From Schaalia cardiffensis (GTDB lineage: Bacteria > Actinomycetota > Actinomycetes > Actinomycetales > Actinomycetaceae): DNA of 64,000 nt. Position 1 is the first letter of the stretch; every line of letters starts with the position of its first letter. Both the position numbers and the translations under genes were made by a program. The notes under the pieces were generated by a model. The model worked only from the letters and a program-made list of their open reading frames with translations, searched no databases and had not been told where the DNA came from. Shown in pieces: positions 14,554-23,163 of this stretch. The stretch is from NCBI RefSeq assembly GCF_016405145.1, contig NZ_JAEKIA010000001.1, positions 62,001 to 126,000 of the forward strand, given 5' to 3'.

Positions 14554-16353
14554 TCACTCTGCAGCCTCAGCCTCCTCGCCACGCTTCTTCGGTGCCGCGT
14601 CAACACCGGCCTCTTTACGCTGCAGCGGGGTGATCGGAGCCGGAGCCTCAGTGAGCGGGTCAAAGCCCCCGCCCGACTTCGGGAAGGCAATGACATCACG
14701 GATCGACTCCGACTTCGTCAACAAAGCGACGATCCGGTCCCAGCCGAATGCGATACCGCCGTGCGGAGGAGCACCGAACTTGAACGCATCAAGCAAGAAG
14801 CCGAACTGCGTCTGCGCCTCCTCAGCGTCAATCCCCATGACATTGAAGACGCGGTTTTGGATATCGCGGCGGTGAATACGGATCGATCCTCCGCCGATCT
14901 CATTGCCATTGCAGACAATGTCATAGGCGTAGGCGAGGGCGTTACCCGGATCCTCATCGAAATTGTCGAGCCATTCGGGCTTCGGCGAGGTGAAAGCATG
15001 ATGGACCGCAGTCCAGGCGCTATGCCCGAGGGCGACATCGCCCTCGGCCTCGGCTTCACCAGTCGCTTTGAAGAGCGGAGCGTCAACGACCCAAGTGAAA
15101 GCCCAGGCATCAGGGTCGATGAGACCGCAGCGCTTGCCGATCTCCAGGCGGGCCGCACCAAGAAGCTCCCTCGAAGCAGTGGGCTTGCCGGCGCCGAAGA
15201 AGATGCAATCACCGGGTTTCGCACCGGTCGCGGCCGCCAGCCCCTCGCGTTCGGCCTCGGTGATGTTCTTCGCGACCGGACCGCCAAGAGTGCCGTCCTC
15301 GCCCACAGTGACATAGGCGAGACCCTTCGCCCCACGCGCCTTCGCCCATTCCTGCCACTTATCGAAGGTACGACGCCCCTGCGAGGCACCTCCCGGCATG
15401 ACCACGGCACCCACATAAGGGGCCTTAAAGACGCGGAAACTCGTGTCCTTGAAGTACTCACTCAGGTCCGTCAATTCGAGCCCGAAGCGAAGATCCGGCT
15501 TATCCGAACCGTACTTCTCCATCGCATCCTTGTATGTCATGCGCGGCAGCGGAGTGGGCAGCTCATAGCCGATGAGCTTCCACACGTTCTTCAAAACATC
15601 CTCAGCAACCGCGATCACATCGTCCTGGTCGACGAAGCTCATCTCAATGTCAAGCTGCGTGAACTCGGGTTGACGGTCCGCACGGAAATCCTCATCGCGG
15701 TAGCAGCGCGCGATCTGGAAGTAGCGCTCCATCCCGGCGACCATGAGCATCTGCTTGAACAACTGCGGAGACTGGGGCAGCGCGTACCACGATCCGGGAG
15801 AAAGACGGGCCGGGACAATGAAGTCGCGCGCCCCCTCGGGAGTCGAACGAGTCAGGGTCGGGGTTTCGATCTCAACGAAATCGTGCTCGTAGAGAGTGTC
15901 GCGGGCAGCTCTCGACACTTTCGAGCGCAGTCGGAGGGCGTTTTGCTCCACCTCGCGACGAAGATCCAGATAGCGGTACTTCAGCCGAGTTTCTTCGCCG
16001 ACATTGCCGGAGTCTTCAGCGTGCGAGGAAACCTGGAAAGGAAGCGGCGCGCAGGTGTTGAGGATCTCAATGTCATCTCCCATGACCTCGATCGCACCCG
16101 TCGACAGATTTGGGTTCTCGTTGCCTTCGGGGCGGGCACACACCTCGCCGGTCACCTTGAGGACGAACTCGGAGCGCAGCTCGTGAGCGACAGATTCATC
16201 GCGGACAACGACCTGTGCAATACCGGAGGCGTCACGAAGATCAATGAATGCAACCCCGCCATGATCACGTCGGCGGTCAACCCAGCCGGTGAGAGTGACG
16301 GTCTGTCCAATCAGATCGACCCCGAGAGTGCCGATGTTGTGAGTGCGGAGCAC
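14554..16353 (-). CDS. aspS: aspartyl-tRNA synthetase, predicted non-discriminating
   Basis: Class IIb synthetase charging tRNA-Asp. The 599-aa bacterial-type enzyme has the OB-fold anticodon domain (residues 1-110), class II motif 2 region ([20 protein letters not shown]), the bacterial GAD insertion (about 290-420) and motif 3 ([10 protein letters not shown]). Two positions reported to set discrimination in Pseudomonas AspRS, His31 and a Gly (G83 there), are matched here by H31 (RRDHGG) and G77 (RPEG), suggesting it also aspartylates tRNA-Asn for later amidation by GatCAB; that partner is not in the window. GTG start at 16353 with GAAAGGAAG upstream. The C-terminus is a short acidic/Ala tail. 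Confidence 0.97.
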   Translation of the reverse strand: MLRTHNIGTLGVDLIGQTVTLTGWVDRRRDHGGVAFIDLRDASGIAQVVVRDESVAHELRSEFVLKVTGEVCARPEGNENPNLSTGAIEVMGDDIEILNTCAPLPFQVSSHAEDSGNVGEETRLKYRYLDLRREVEQNALRLRSKVSRAARDTLYEHDFVEIETPTLTRSTPEGARDFIVPARLSPGSWYALPQSPQLFKQMLMVAGMERYFQIARCYRDEDFRADRQPEFTQLDIEMSFVDQDDVIAVAEDVLKNVWKLIGYELPTPLPRMTYKDAMEKYGSDKPDLRFGLELTDLSEYFKDTSFRVFKAPYVGAVVMPGGASQGRRTFDKWQEWAKARGAKGLAYVTVGEDGTLGGPVAKNITEAEREGLAAATGAKPGDCIFFGAGKPTASRELLGAARLEIGKRCGLIDPDAWAFTWVVDAPLFKATGEAEAEGDVALGHSAWTAVHHAFTSPKPEWLDNFDEDPGNALAYAYDIVCNGNEIGGGSIRIHRRDIQNRVFNVMGIDAEEAQTQFGFLLDAFKFGAPPHGGIAFGWDRIVALLTKSESIRDVIAFPKSGGGFDPLTEAPAPITPLQRKEAGVDAAPKKRGEEAEAAE

Positions 16354-16404
16354 GTGTGTCTTCCTTTCATCATCGCCATCCGCGAGACAGGCGGCGGCCC
16401 CAGA

Positions 16405-16410
16405 AGTCTA
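16405..16410 (-). promoter_or_regulatory. candidate aspS -10 box
   Basis: TAGACT on the minus strand about 50 nt before the aspS GTG, in the divergent aspS/MFS intergenic region. The same GTAGACT string recurs before the DUF349 gene and thrS, supporting it as a real -10 element. No clear -35 is visible. Confidence 0.4.
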
Positions 16411-16456
16411 CGCCCGTCGATTGGCCGCAAGAGAGCCGACATGACACCATTCCTGA

Positions 16457-17827
16457 GTGACTGCTGTCCCATCCTCACGCACGCCTTGGACTCCCCTGGA
16501 GGTCTCCCTCCTCATCGGATCCGTCCTGCTCATCACCCTCGCAGCTTTCGAGGGGCTCGCAACGACGACAATCATGCCGAATGTCGTGCAAGATCTGGAT
16601 GCGGAATCCTGGTTTTCTCTTGCCTCCGGGGCGACTCTGGCAGCGCAGATCGCGTCAACAGTTGTGGCCGGTGGCCTCGCCGATTCCAAAGGACCGAGGG
16701 CGGTCCTCGTCGCCGGCCTCGTGTTCTTCACCACGGGACTGCTCGTGTCCGCATTCTCACCGACGATCGCCCTTTTCACCCTAGGGCGCCTCATCCAGGG
16801 AATCGGGGGCGGCCTCGTCATCGTGCCCCTCTATGTCTTCATTGGCGCGATCGCAGACCCCTCGCATCGGCCCTTCTTCTTCGCCGCGTTCTCCCTGGCG
16901 TGGGTCTTTCCCGGCCTCGTCGGCCCCGCAATCGCCGGATGGGTGGCGGCGTCGATCGGTTGGCGCCCCGTCTTCTGGGCGGTGCCGATCCTCGCCGCTT
17001 TCGCGGTCATTCCGCTCATCTCGGCGCTGCGTAAGCTCCGCACACAACACCTCACCCCCGCACCATTGAAGCGACTGCTGTTCCTCGCACTGCTTGCGGG
17101 CACGGGCGTGCTTCTCCTTCAACTCTCCGGGGCTCTTGGCGGCACAGAGCTCATCCTCTTGTCATTGAGTGGGCTCTTTCTGAGTGCTTTATCCCTGCCC
17201 AAGCTCCTGCCCAAGGGAGCCCTCCGACTTCGCAGGGGCGTCCCCTCAGCAATCATGACGAGGCTTGCGGCAATGGGCGCGCAGGCGGGTGGGGCAGCGT
17301 TCTTGCCTTTAATCCTCCAAAGGGTCCATCACTGGGAAGCAGACTCCGCTGCCCTCGCGGTCACGATCGGTTCCATTTCCTGGGCGACCGGAGCGACCCT
17401 GCAGTCCCGTTTCCGTGATCCCGCGATCCGTATGCGCCTGCCCCTCATCGGCACGATCCTGCTCGCTGTCGGACTCACCCCGACTCTGCTCCTCGTCGCC
17501 CCGACGATGCCCGTGTGGCCCTCAATGCTCGGCTGGTTTCTTTGCGGCGCGGGAACCGGTCTGATGCATTCGACCCTGTCCGTCCTTGCCCTCGAGCTCA
17601 CTCCATCTCGTGAACACGGGAAGGTCTCGAGCTGGCTCCAGGTCGCGGACTCGGCTGGAAGCGCCGTCGAACTTGCCCTCGCCTCCATTGCCCTGTCCGT
17701 GTGGGGATTCTTCGGTGTGACGGGTGCCGTGTCTTATCTTCCTGCCCCGGTCATCGCCTTGCTCGTCTCCGTATTCGCAATTGTCTCCGCCACGAGAATT
17801 GCGCCTGAACAGGCCGAGCAGCACTGA
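16457..17827 (+). CDS. MFS transporter, DHA-type drug exporter family
   Basis: 456-aa major facilitator with roughly 12-14 transmembrane helices. Motif A appears as GGLADSKGPRAVLVAG between helices 2 and 3, and an antiporter motif C-like segment (WVFPGLVGPAIAGW) lies in helix 5; both are typical of proton-coupled drug:H+ antiporters. GTG start at 16457, with no convincing ribosome site; an upstream ATG at 16441 is out of frame. It stands alone on the plus strand between two minus-strand genes. The substrate cannot be read from sequence. Confidence 0.88.
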   Translation: MTAVPSSRTPWTPLEVSLLIGSVLLITLAAFEGLATTTIMPNVVQDLDAESWFSLASGATLAAQIASTVVAGGLADSKGPRAVLVAGLVFFTTGLLVSAFSPTIALFTLGRLIQGIGGGLVIVPLYVFIGAIADPSHRPFFFAAFSLAWVFPGLVGPAIAGWVAASIGWRPVFWAVPILAAFAVIPLISALRKLRTQHLTPAPLKRLLFLALLAGTGVLLLQLSGALGGTELILLSLSGLFLSALSLPKLLPKGALRLRRGVPSAIMTRLAAMGAQAGGAAFLPLILQRVHHWEADSAALAVTIGSISWATGATLQSRFRDPAIRMRLPLIGTILLAVGLTPTLLLVAPTMPVWPSMLGWFLCGAGTGLMHSTLSVLALELTPSREHGKVSSWLQVADSAGSAVELALASIALSVWGFFGVTGAVSYLPAPVIALLVSVFAIVSATRIAPEQAEQH

Positions 17828-18116
17828 TCCCGACCGGGCCCACTAGTTCGCTTTTTCACCTGCGGCTGTGCGGTATCTGCTCGGGCAGGCCGAAAGAAAC
17901 ACGATCACGAGCAAAACCCCCCCTTCGGGTTCGAAACAGAAAGTCGCAACCAATAGTTCGTCCTGCGTTCCTCCCTGGGAGTCTCCACCCACGACGTGAG
18001 AACACGTCTCGGCCCCCTCATCGAAAGCTCTGCGCAATGCGGAGATCTCCTCTGATTCCATGTGGAAGTCAGCCGCGAGACACTCACCAGCCCATCCCAG
18101 TGTGCAGTGAATCACA

Positions 18117-18164
18117 TTAAGGGGGAACAATAGCACCCAGTTAAGGGGGACCAATAGCACCCAG
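18117..18164. repeat. tandem 24-bp direct repeat
   Basis: Two adjacent 24-bp units (18117-18140 and 18141-18164) beginning TTAAGGGGGA and ending AATAGCACCCAG differ at one base. It might be a remnant of an insertion-sequence end or a recent duplication; no transposase fragment is recognisable nearby. Confidence 0.75.
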
Positions 18165-18195
18165 AGGACTCCCCTAATCCACCTACTCAGCATGC

Positions 18196-18228
18196 TCGGC
18201 GGCACCGCTCAAAGCGCGATGCCGCCGA
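18196..18228 (-). terminator. hairpin downstream of DEAD-box helicase
   Basis: 9-bp perfect stem TCGGCGGCA / TGCCGCCGA, 52 nt beyond the helicase stop. There is no T-tract on the minus strand, so it is only a candidate terminator. Confidence 0.45.
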
Positions 18229-18279
18229 AAACTCTGGAAGTGAAGAAATGAAAGCTCCGAAATGCTGAGCTAGGGCCTC

Positions 18280-20574
18280 TCAGCGATCACGCGGGCCGAA
18301 TTCCCGGCCGCCGCGCTTTTCACGGTCCTTTTTGCCGAAGCGACGCTGGGATGCACCCCGATCGAAACGCTCTCGTCGTTCCTCGTCACGGAACCGGGAA
18401 GAAGCGCGCTCTCCACGAATCCCACGTCGATTCTCAAAACGCTCCGCTTTCTGATCCGCATGCCTCTTGCGATCCTTCAGGCCGCGACGCCCATCATGGT
18501 CCCGGTCTCGATCTGAACCCGTGAAACCCTCACCTTTCTCATAGCGACGGGGATGCTCCCGCTTTGCGCGTTCGCGTTCCGAACGATCAAAGCGTCGAGC
18601 CTTATCGAAAGAGCGCTCCCTCTCGGCGCGGCCCTTCCCGGGGCCCTCATCCACGCGGATGCGCAGAGGACGGCCCTGGACGTAGCCCCTGCCGATCCGA
18701 GACAGCTGATCTTCACTGAGCTCACCGGAAATCTCAACGAGTGAGAAACTCGGAAAGATTTCAATATGCCCGATATCGCGGCCTTCCACGCCTCCTTCAC
18801 CTGCGATCGCACCGACGATCGAACCAGGTTTAACGTGATCCTTCTTCCCGACCTCAACGCGGTAGCGGACAGCAGAGCCCAAGGATCTTGGCGCGCATCG
18901 TCGAGACGAATCCCGACCGGCCTTAAGAGGACGGTCCTTGTCCCGTCCTTCGAAGCTCGCACCCAGGAATTCACCACTCTCGTCGAGTTCGCCCTCGTCC
19001 TTCGAACGCTTCGGGCGAGAATCCTTCACGACGCGCGGCTTGGGGCCGCCATCGCCCACCGCGTTCGCCATGAGCGCGGCTGCGAGGTCGAGGATCGAGT
19101 TGTCCCCCTCTTCGCTCGCTTTTTCCAACAGCCCCTTGTACAACTCGAGGCGCCCCTTTTCGATGCGGGCGTTCAAGCCTTCAAGCAGACGGGTCGCACG
19201 GAACTCCGAAACCGCCGCCGGTGAGGGGATCTGCACTTCTTCCATGCGAGTGCCGGTCAGCTTCTCGATCCTGCGGAGTCGGCCGTGCTCGCGGGGCGTG
19301 AAGAATGTAAGGGAACGTCCCTCTCGTCCGGCGCGGCCCGTACGGCCAATGCGGTGAACATAGGCTTCCGGCTCGCGGGGAACATCGAAATTCACCACAA
19401 GAGAGATGCGTTCCACGTCAAGTCCGCGAGCGGCAACATCCGTCGCGACGAGGACGTCGAGGGTGCCCGCGCGCAGACGCTCAACCATGCGTTCTCTTTC
19501 GGTCTGCGCGACATCACCGGAAATGCCCGCCGCCCTAAAACCCCGGGCGGACATCTCCAAGGACACTTCCTCAACATCGACGCGGGTGCGGACGAAGACG
19601 ATCGCAGCGTCGGCGTCTTCCTGTCCTTCAGCGATGTGTTGAGCGCGGGTCGCAAGAACACGGGTCAAGGCCCCGAGCTTGTGCTTGAAAGGCACGACCG
19701 CGTAAGTCTGGTGGATCGTATCGACCGTTGAAGACTCTTCAGAAACAGCGATCCTCACGGGGTTCTTCAGGTGAGTGTTCGCGATCCGTTCAATCACAGG
19801 AGGCATTGTCGCGGAGAAAAGCGCCGTCAAACGATCATCGGGGGCGGAGGCCGTGATTGTCTCCACGTCCTCGGCAAACCCCATGCGCAGCATCTCATCT
19901 GCCTCGTCGAGGACGAGCATACGGATCTGAGACAGATCAAGGGCGCCCTTCTCAATGAGGTCGATGATGCGACCGGGCGTGCCGACAACGACCTGGGCTC
20001 CACGCTTAAGGGCGGAGATTTGCGGGCCATAAGGTGAGCCGCCGTAGACGGGTACCACGTCCAGGCCCCGCGTCATCGAGGCGAAGTCGTCAATCGCCTG
20101 CGCGGACTGCATGGCGAGTTCTCTCGTCGGTGCGAGGACGAGGGCTTGTGCCTCGCGCTCTTGGGCGTCCACGATCGCGAGCATCGGCAAAGCGAAAGCT
20201 GCTGTTTTCCCTGTTCCGGTCTGGGCGATGCCCACCACGTCGTTGAGCTCGAGGAGCGCCGGGATCGCCTCAGCTTGAATCGGAGTGGGTGTCGTGAAGC
20301 CCATTCGGGTCACGGCATCAAGGATCTCCTCGGGCAGACCGAGATCGGCGAAAGCAACACCGGCCTCCTCATCTGCTGGAGTCTCTTCCTCTTCGGCGAG
20401 GGCGTCTTCCTCTTGAAGGTCATCGTCTTCGGCACAATCATCCTCGACGTGAACGTCGATTGGCTCGCAGTCGACAACAGGATCGTCCTGCACAGTCGTG
20501 GCTTCGGTGTTCTGGGTGGATTCCTCCGCCTCGAAGCTGGTGTCCGCGTGGAGATCTGAGGTGGAGTCGGTCAT
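18280..20574 (-). CDS. deaD: DEAD-box ATP-dependent RNA helicase, DeaD/CsdA type
   Basis: RNA helicase for ribosome assembly and RNA turnover, often cold-induced. The 764-aa protein has an acidic N-terminal region (Asp/Glu-rich, residues 1-75), the Q motif, Walker A AQTGTGKT (about residue 117), DEAD, SAT and HRIGRTGRAGREG motifs, a DbpA-like RNA-binding domain (YRVEVGKKDHVKPGSIVGAI) and a long Arg/Asp/Lys-rich tail (about 110 residues). Start uncertain: ATG 20574 has no ribosome site, while an in-frame GTG at 20598 has TAGGA upstream. It stands alone on the minus strand with a long upstream region. Confidence 0.95.
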   Translation of the reverse strand: MTDSTSDLHADTSFEAEESTQNTEATTVQDDPVVDCEPIDVHVEDDCAEDDDLQEEDALAEEEETPADEEAGVAFADLGLPEEILDAVTRMGFTTPTPIQAEAIPALLELNDVVGIAQTGTGKTAAFALPMLAIVDAQEREAQALVLAPTRELAMQSAQAIDDFASMTRGLDVVPVYGGSPYGPQISALKRGAQVVVGTPGRIIDLIEKGALDLSQIRMLVLDEADEMLRMGFAEDVETITASAPDDRLTALFSATMPPVIERIANTHLKNPVRIAVSEESSTVDTIHQTYAVVPFKHKLGALTRVLATRAQHIAEGQEDADAAIVFVRTRVDVEEVSLEMSARGFRAAGISGDVAQTERERMVERLRAGTLDVLVATDVAARGLDVERISLVVNFDVPREPEAYVHRIGRTGRAGREGRSLTFFTPREHGRLRRIEKLTGTRMEEVQIPSPAAVSEFRATRLLEGLNARIEKGRLELYKGLLEKASEEGDNSILDLAAALMANAVGDGGPKPRVVKDSRPKRSKDEGELDESGEFLGASFEGRDKDRPLKAGRDSSRRCAPRSLGSAVRYRVEVGKKDHVKPGSIVGAIAGEGGVEGRDIGHIEIFPSFSLVEISGELSEDQLSRIGRGYVQGRPLRIRVDEGPGKGRAERERSFDKARRFDRSERERAKREHPRRYEKGEGFTGSDRDRDHDGRRGLKDRKRHADQKAERFENRRGIRGERASSRFRDEERRERFDRGASQRRFGKKDREKRGGREFGPRDR

Positions 20575-20774
20575 TTTCGCATCGTCAAAATCGGGCACAG
20601 TGGTCCTATCAGGATCGAAGGTCAATCGAGGCCGGCACACTGCCGGGCCGGGCCCTTGTGGGCCTTCGGCGCTGCCTCTCTCCCACAACACTCACCGCAC
20701 GGGTGCCCATCACAACATGGAGGCGCGCCTTATCGCCCCTCAAGACTAATCGCCACTCACCTGAACACAGAACT
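20575..20774 (-). promoter_or_regulatory. long upstream region of the helicase gene
   Basis: 200 nt without a gene. On the minus strand it contains the stem CCGGCA/TGCCGG and a TAGTCT box near 20745 that might be a -10. Helicase genes of this type often have long structured 5' untranslated regions. Nothing more specific is recognised. Confidence 0.3.
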
Positions 20775-20804
20775 GTGCCCCGGTGAGATCACTCACCGGG
20801 GCAC
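20775..20804 (-). terminator. strong hairpin, likely hisS operon terminator
   Basis: Perfect 13-bp stem GTGCCCCGGTGAG / CTCACCGGGGCAC with a 4-nt loop, about 220 nt past the hisS stop and before the helicase promoter region. The T content after the stem is modest on the minus strand. Confidence 0.7.
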
Positions 20805-21024
20805 GCGCGCCTCTTCAAGCTCGAACCGCTCAACCTGCCCTTGAAAAGTTCGGATCTTCGGGAAGACGAGTCATCCTTCTTCACGGCTTTGCGTCCATTT
20901 CAGCGCCAGCGGGCCGTTCCTCAGCGCTGCGGCCAATCTGCACAGCCGTGGGCGTGCTCCGAAGTCTTCAGCCTGCTTCGAGGTCTGCGCTCCGCTCTAA
21001 GGCCTTCACCCCACTGAAAAGACT
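20805..21024. other. intergenic, no feature recognised
   Basis: 220 bp between the hisS stop and the strong hairpin. Several short open frames exist but none has a ribosome site or recognisable product. A short CTGAA/TTCAG stem sits just after the hisS stop. Confidence 0.4.
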
Positions 21025-22383
21025 TCAGTCGAGCGCAAGGACCCGGGGCCTCAAATCCTCCTGCGATGGCATCCACGTCGAAGAATCCGCGTCAACCTGG
21101 AGGCCTGAACGAATATCCTTCACCGTGTCCCCCTGAGCATCTGTGCCGGGGAACCACACGAAGGGGATTCCCCTCTTATCTGCGAACTTGATCTGCTTGC
21201 CGAACTTCGCGGCCGTCGGAGCGATATCCGCAGCAATCCCCCTGCTTCTCAGCGCAGCGGCGATGTCCTCCGAACGAGCACGATCCGCCTCATCATTCAC
21301 GGCAACGAGCACAACGCTCGGCACTTTCCGAGTCGTCTTCACCATCGGCGCAGAAATCATCCGCGACACGAGCCTTGACACACCAATCGACAGACCCACA
21401 CCCGGGTACGTGCGTTTGCCGTCCTTCGCAAGAGAATCGTAACGACCACCCGAGCAGATCGAGCCGAGGTCCTCATGCCCCTCAACGACGGACTCATACA
21501 CGGACCCCGTGTAATAGTCGAGGCCCCGCGCGATCTTCAAATCCGCGAGGATCGCTCCGGGCATACGCCTGGCCGCCGATTCGAGGAGAGCACACAACTC
21601 TGAGACACCGTCGTCCAGGAGTTTTCCGGAAACACCAAGAGCGTCAATCTGGTTTCGGATCACCGCCGGATCAGCTGAACGGATCTGAGCCATCGCTAAA
21701 AGCGTCTCGGCCTGCTCGCCTGAAATACCCGATTCCGCCAGTTCTCGGGCCACGCCCTCGGGACCGATCTTGTCGATCTTGTCGAGGCCGCGCAACGCCG
21801 CCTCTACATCGTCAACCCCAAGGGACTCACACACCCCTTGGACGACCTTGCGATTGTTCACGAGGACCGTGACCTTCGGGATGGGAAGACCCGCGAGGGC
21901 TTGGGCCATGACGAGCGGAAGATCAATCTCGAAGTGGAAAGGCAGCGAACCCTCACCCACAACATCAATGTCCGCCTGAGTGAACTCGCGGAAACGCCCC
22001 TCTTGTGGGCGTTCTCCACGCCACACCTTCTGAATCTGGTAGCGCTTGAAGGGGAAATCCAGTTCATTCGCGTTCTCGACAACATAGCGCGCGAAAGGAA
22101 CAGTGAGGTCGAAGTGGAGTCCCATGCGGCGCTCTTTCGAGGAACGACGCCCCGCTTCCGCTTCCTTCACCGCCTGGAGGCGGTCGAGGACGTAGACCTC
22201 CTTCGAGGTCTCCCCCTTTGCTTCGAGTTGTTCGAGAGTCTCTACCGCCCTCGTCTCGATCCCGGAAAAGCCGTGGAGTTCGAAAACCTCACGAATGTGG
22301 TCGAGAAGGAACTGTTCAATGATGCGGCCCTCGGGGAGCCATTCGGGGAAGCCGGAAAGAGACGTGCGTGCCATGGAAGCCAT
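21025..22383 (-). CDS. hisS: histidyl-tRNA synthetase
   Basis: Class II synthetase for tRNA-His. The 452-aa product has motif 1 near the start (GFPEWLPEGR), motif 2 (WRGERPQEGRFREFTQADIDVVG), the HisRS-specific ARGLDYYTGSVYE loop and a C-terminal anticodon-binding domain (ADIAPTAAKFGKQIKFADKRG). Start chosen at ATG 22383; a second in-frame ATG is at 22374 and a GTG at 22437. Both ATGs lie inside a long hairpin. Third gene after DUF349 and the MBL hydrolase; hisS with an MBL hydrolase upstream is conserved in actinobacteria. Confidence 0.96.
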   Translation of the reverse strand: MASMARTSLSGFPEWLPEGRIIEQFLLDHIREVFELHGFSGIETRAVETLEQLEAKGETSKEVYVLDRLQAVKEAEAGRRSSKERRMGLHFDLTVPFARYVVENANELDFPFKRYQIQKVWRGERPQEGRFREFTQADIDVVGEGSLPFHFEIDLPLVMAQALAGLPIPKVTVLVNNRKVVQGVCESLGVDDVEAALRGLDKIDKIGPEGVARELAESGISGEQAETLLAMAQIRSADPAVIRNQIDALGVSGKLLDDGVSELCALLESAARRMPGAILADLKIARGLDYYTGSVYESVVEGHEDLGSICSGGRYDSLAKDGKRTYPGVGLSIGVSRLVSRMISAPMVKTTRKVPSVVLVAVNDEADRARSEDIAAALRSRGIAADIAPTAAKFGKQIKFADKRGIPFVWFPGTDAQGDTVKDIRSGLQVDADSSTWMPSQEDLRPRVLALD

Positions 22384-22403
22384 TGTTCCACGACACGCAC
22401 GTC
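22361..22403 (-). promoter_or_regulatory. 43-nt hairpin enclosing the hisS start codon
   Basis: GACGTGCGTG and CACGCACGTC form a perfect 10-bp outer stem; inside, after a symmetrical 3-nt bulge, TGGAA pairs with TTCCA around a 7-nt loop. Both candidate hisS start codons and the upstream ribosome-binding area are within it, so translation initiation could be regulated by folding. Confidence 0.6.
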
Positions 22404-22446
22404 CACAAGAATCCGACCCCGAGAAGGGCCTTGTCACTCCCCCGGC

Positions 22447-23163
22447 TCAGCCGATCTGGCGTGCCCTTCGCAGATATGGGTTCGTTTCGATCTCACGGGC
22501 AAGAGAAGTGATCGGACCGTGCCCGGGGATGAGGAGCGTTTCCGGGTCGAGAGCATTCGACAGCGTCCTGAGTGAATGACGCATCTGATACTCATCCCCA
22601 CCGGGAAGGTCCGTGCGTCCCACAGAACCGGCAAAAATCACATCACCGGCAAGAGCCCAGGGCGCAGGCACCTGCGAAGAGGCGATGACGCGCTCCTTGG
22701 CGAGCACCTCGAAATCGCAGTGGCCGATGAACACGGACGAGCCCTCCGTGTGTCCGGGCGCGGGGACCATCTTCATCCACAAGCCCTCAACCAGTTCGAC
22801 CGAGCCCGCAGGGAAATCACGAAGATCACTCGGCTCACGCCAAGTGCACAGCTCCAAGGGGGCCGGCATGCCCACATGAGCGAGAGGATCTTCCATACGG
22901 TATCGATCCGGTCCAGGGATCCACACGGGAGCAGGTACTTCACCCGCCCACGATGCAATCTCGGCACAATCCCACACATGATCGGGATGCCCATGCGTCG
23001 CCAGGACCCCGGCCACCGAAGCGCCCTCAGCCTCAAGGACCGTGCGGATCTCTTTGCGGATGCCCGCAGAAGGATCCACGACGAGCGCACGATCCGAATC
23101 CTGCGCGACAATCACGACGCAGTTCGCCGCGAAGAATCGCGAGGTAATGACGTGGAGACGCAT
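22447..23163 (-). CDS. MBL-fold metallohydrolase, glyoxalase II-like
   Basis: 238-aa metallo-beta-lactamase fold hydrolase. Metal ligands are visible: THGHPDH (HxHxDH), PGHTEGS, the GDVIFAGSVGRTDLPGGD segment and the final His in IPGHGPIT. The pattern fits the hydroxyacylglutathione hydrolase-like group common next to hisS/relA in actinobacteria; the natural thiol substrate is unknown. Start ATG 23163 overlaps the DUF349 stop by one base (TGATG), indicating translational coupling; the longer frame to 23196 lies within DUF349. Confidence 0.9.
   Translation of the reverse strand: MRLHVITSRFFAANCVVIVAQDSDRALVVDPSAGIRKEIRTVLEAEGASVAGVLATHGHPDHVWDCAEIASWAGEVPAPVWIPGPDRYRMEDPLAHVGMPAPLELCTWREPSDLRDFPAGSVELVEGLWMKMVPAPGHTEGSSVFIGHCDFEVLAKERVIASSQVPAPWALAGDVIFAGSVGRTDLPGGDEYQMRHSLRTLSNALDPETLLIPGHGPITSLAREIETNPYLRRARQIG

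Larger units (their letters stand above)
17828..18279. other. intergenic region with no confident gene, possible gene remnant
   Basis: 452 bp between the convergent MFS and helicase genes. A minus-strand open frame (17843-18205, 120 codons) runs through it; its middle (HMESEEISALRRAFDEGAE) looks helical and protein-like, but the end is unconvincing and its start lies within a tandem repeat. I read this as a possible eroded gene rather than a functional one. Confidence 0.4.

Noticed and set aside
14368-17034. 888-codon plus-strand open frame
   Set aside because: It runs antisense through aspS and across the MFS start; the product has no recognisable domain and arises from GC-rich codon bias.
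18117-18164. Repeats considered as a CRISPR fragment
   Set aside because: The units are directly adjacent with no spacers and no cas genes are nearby.
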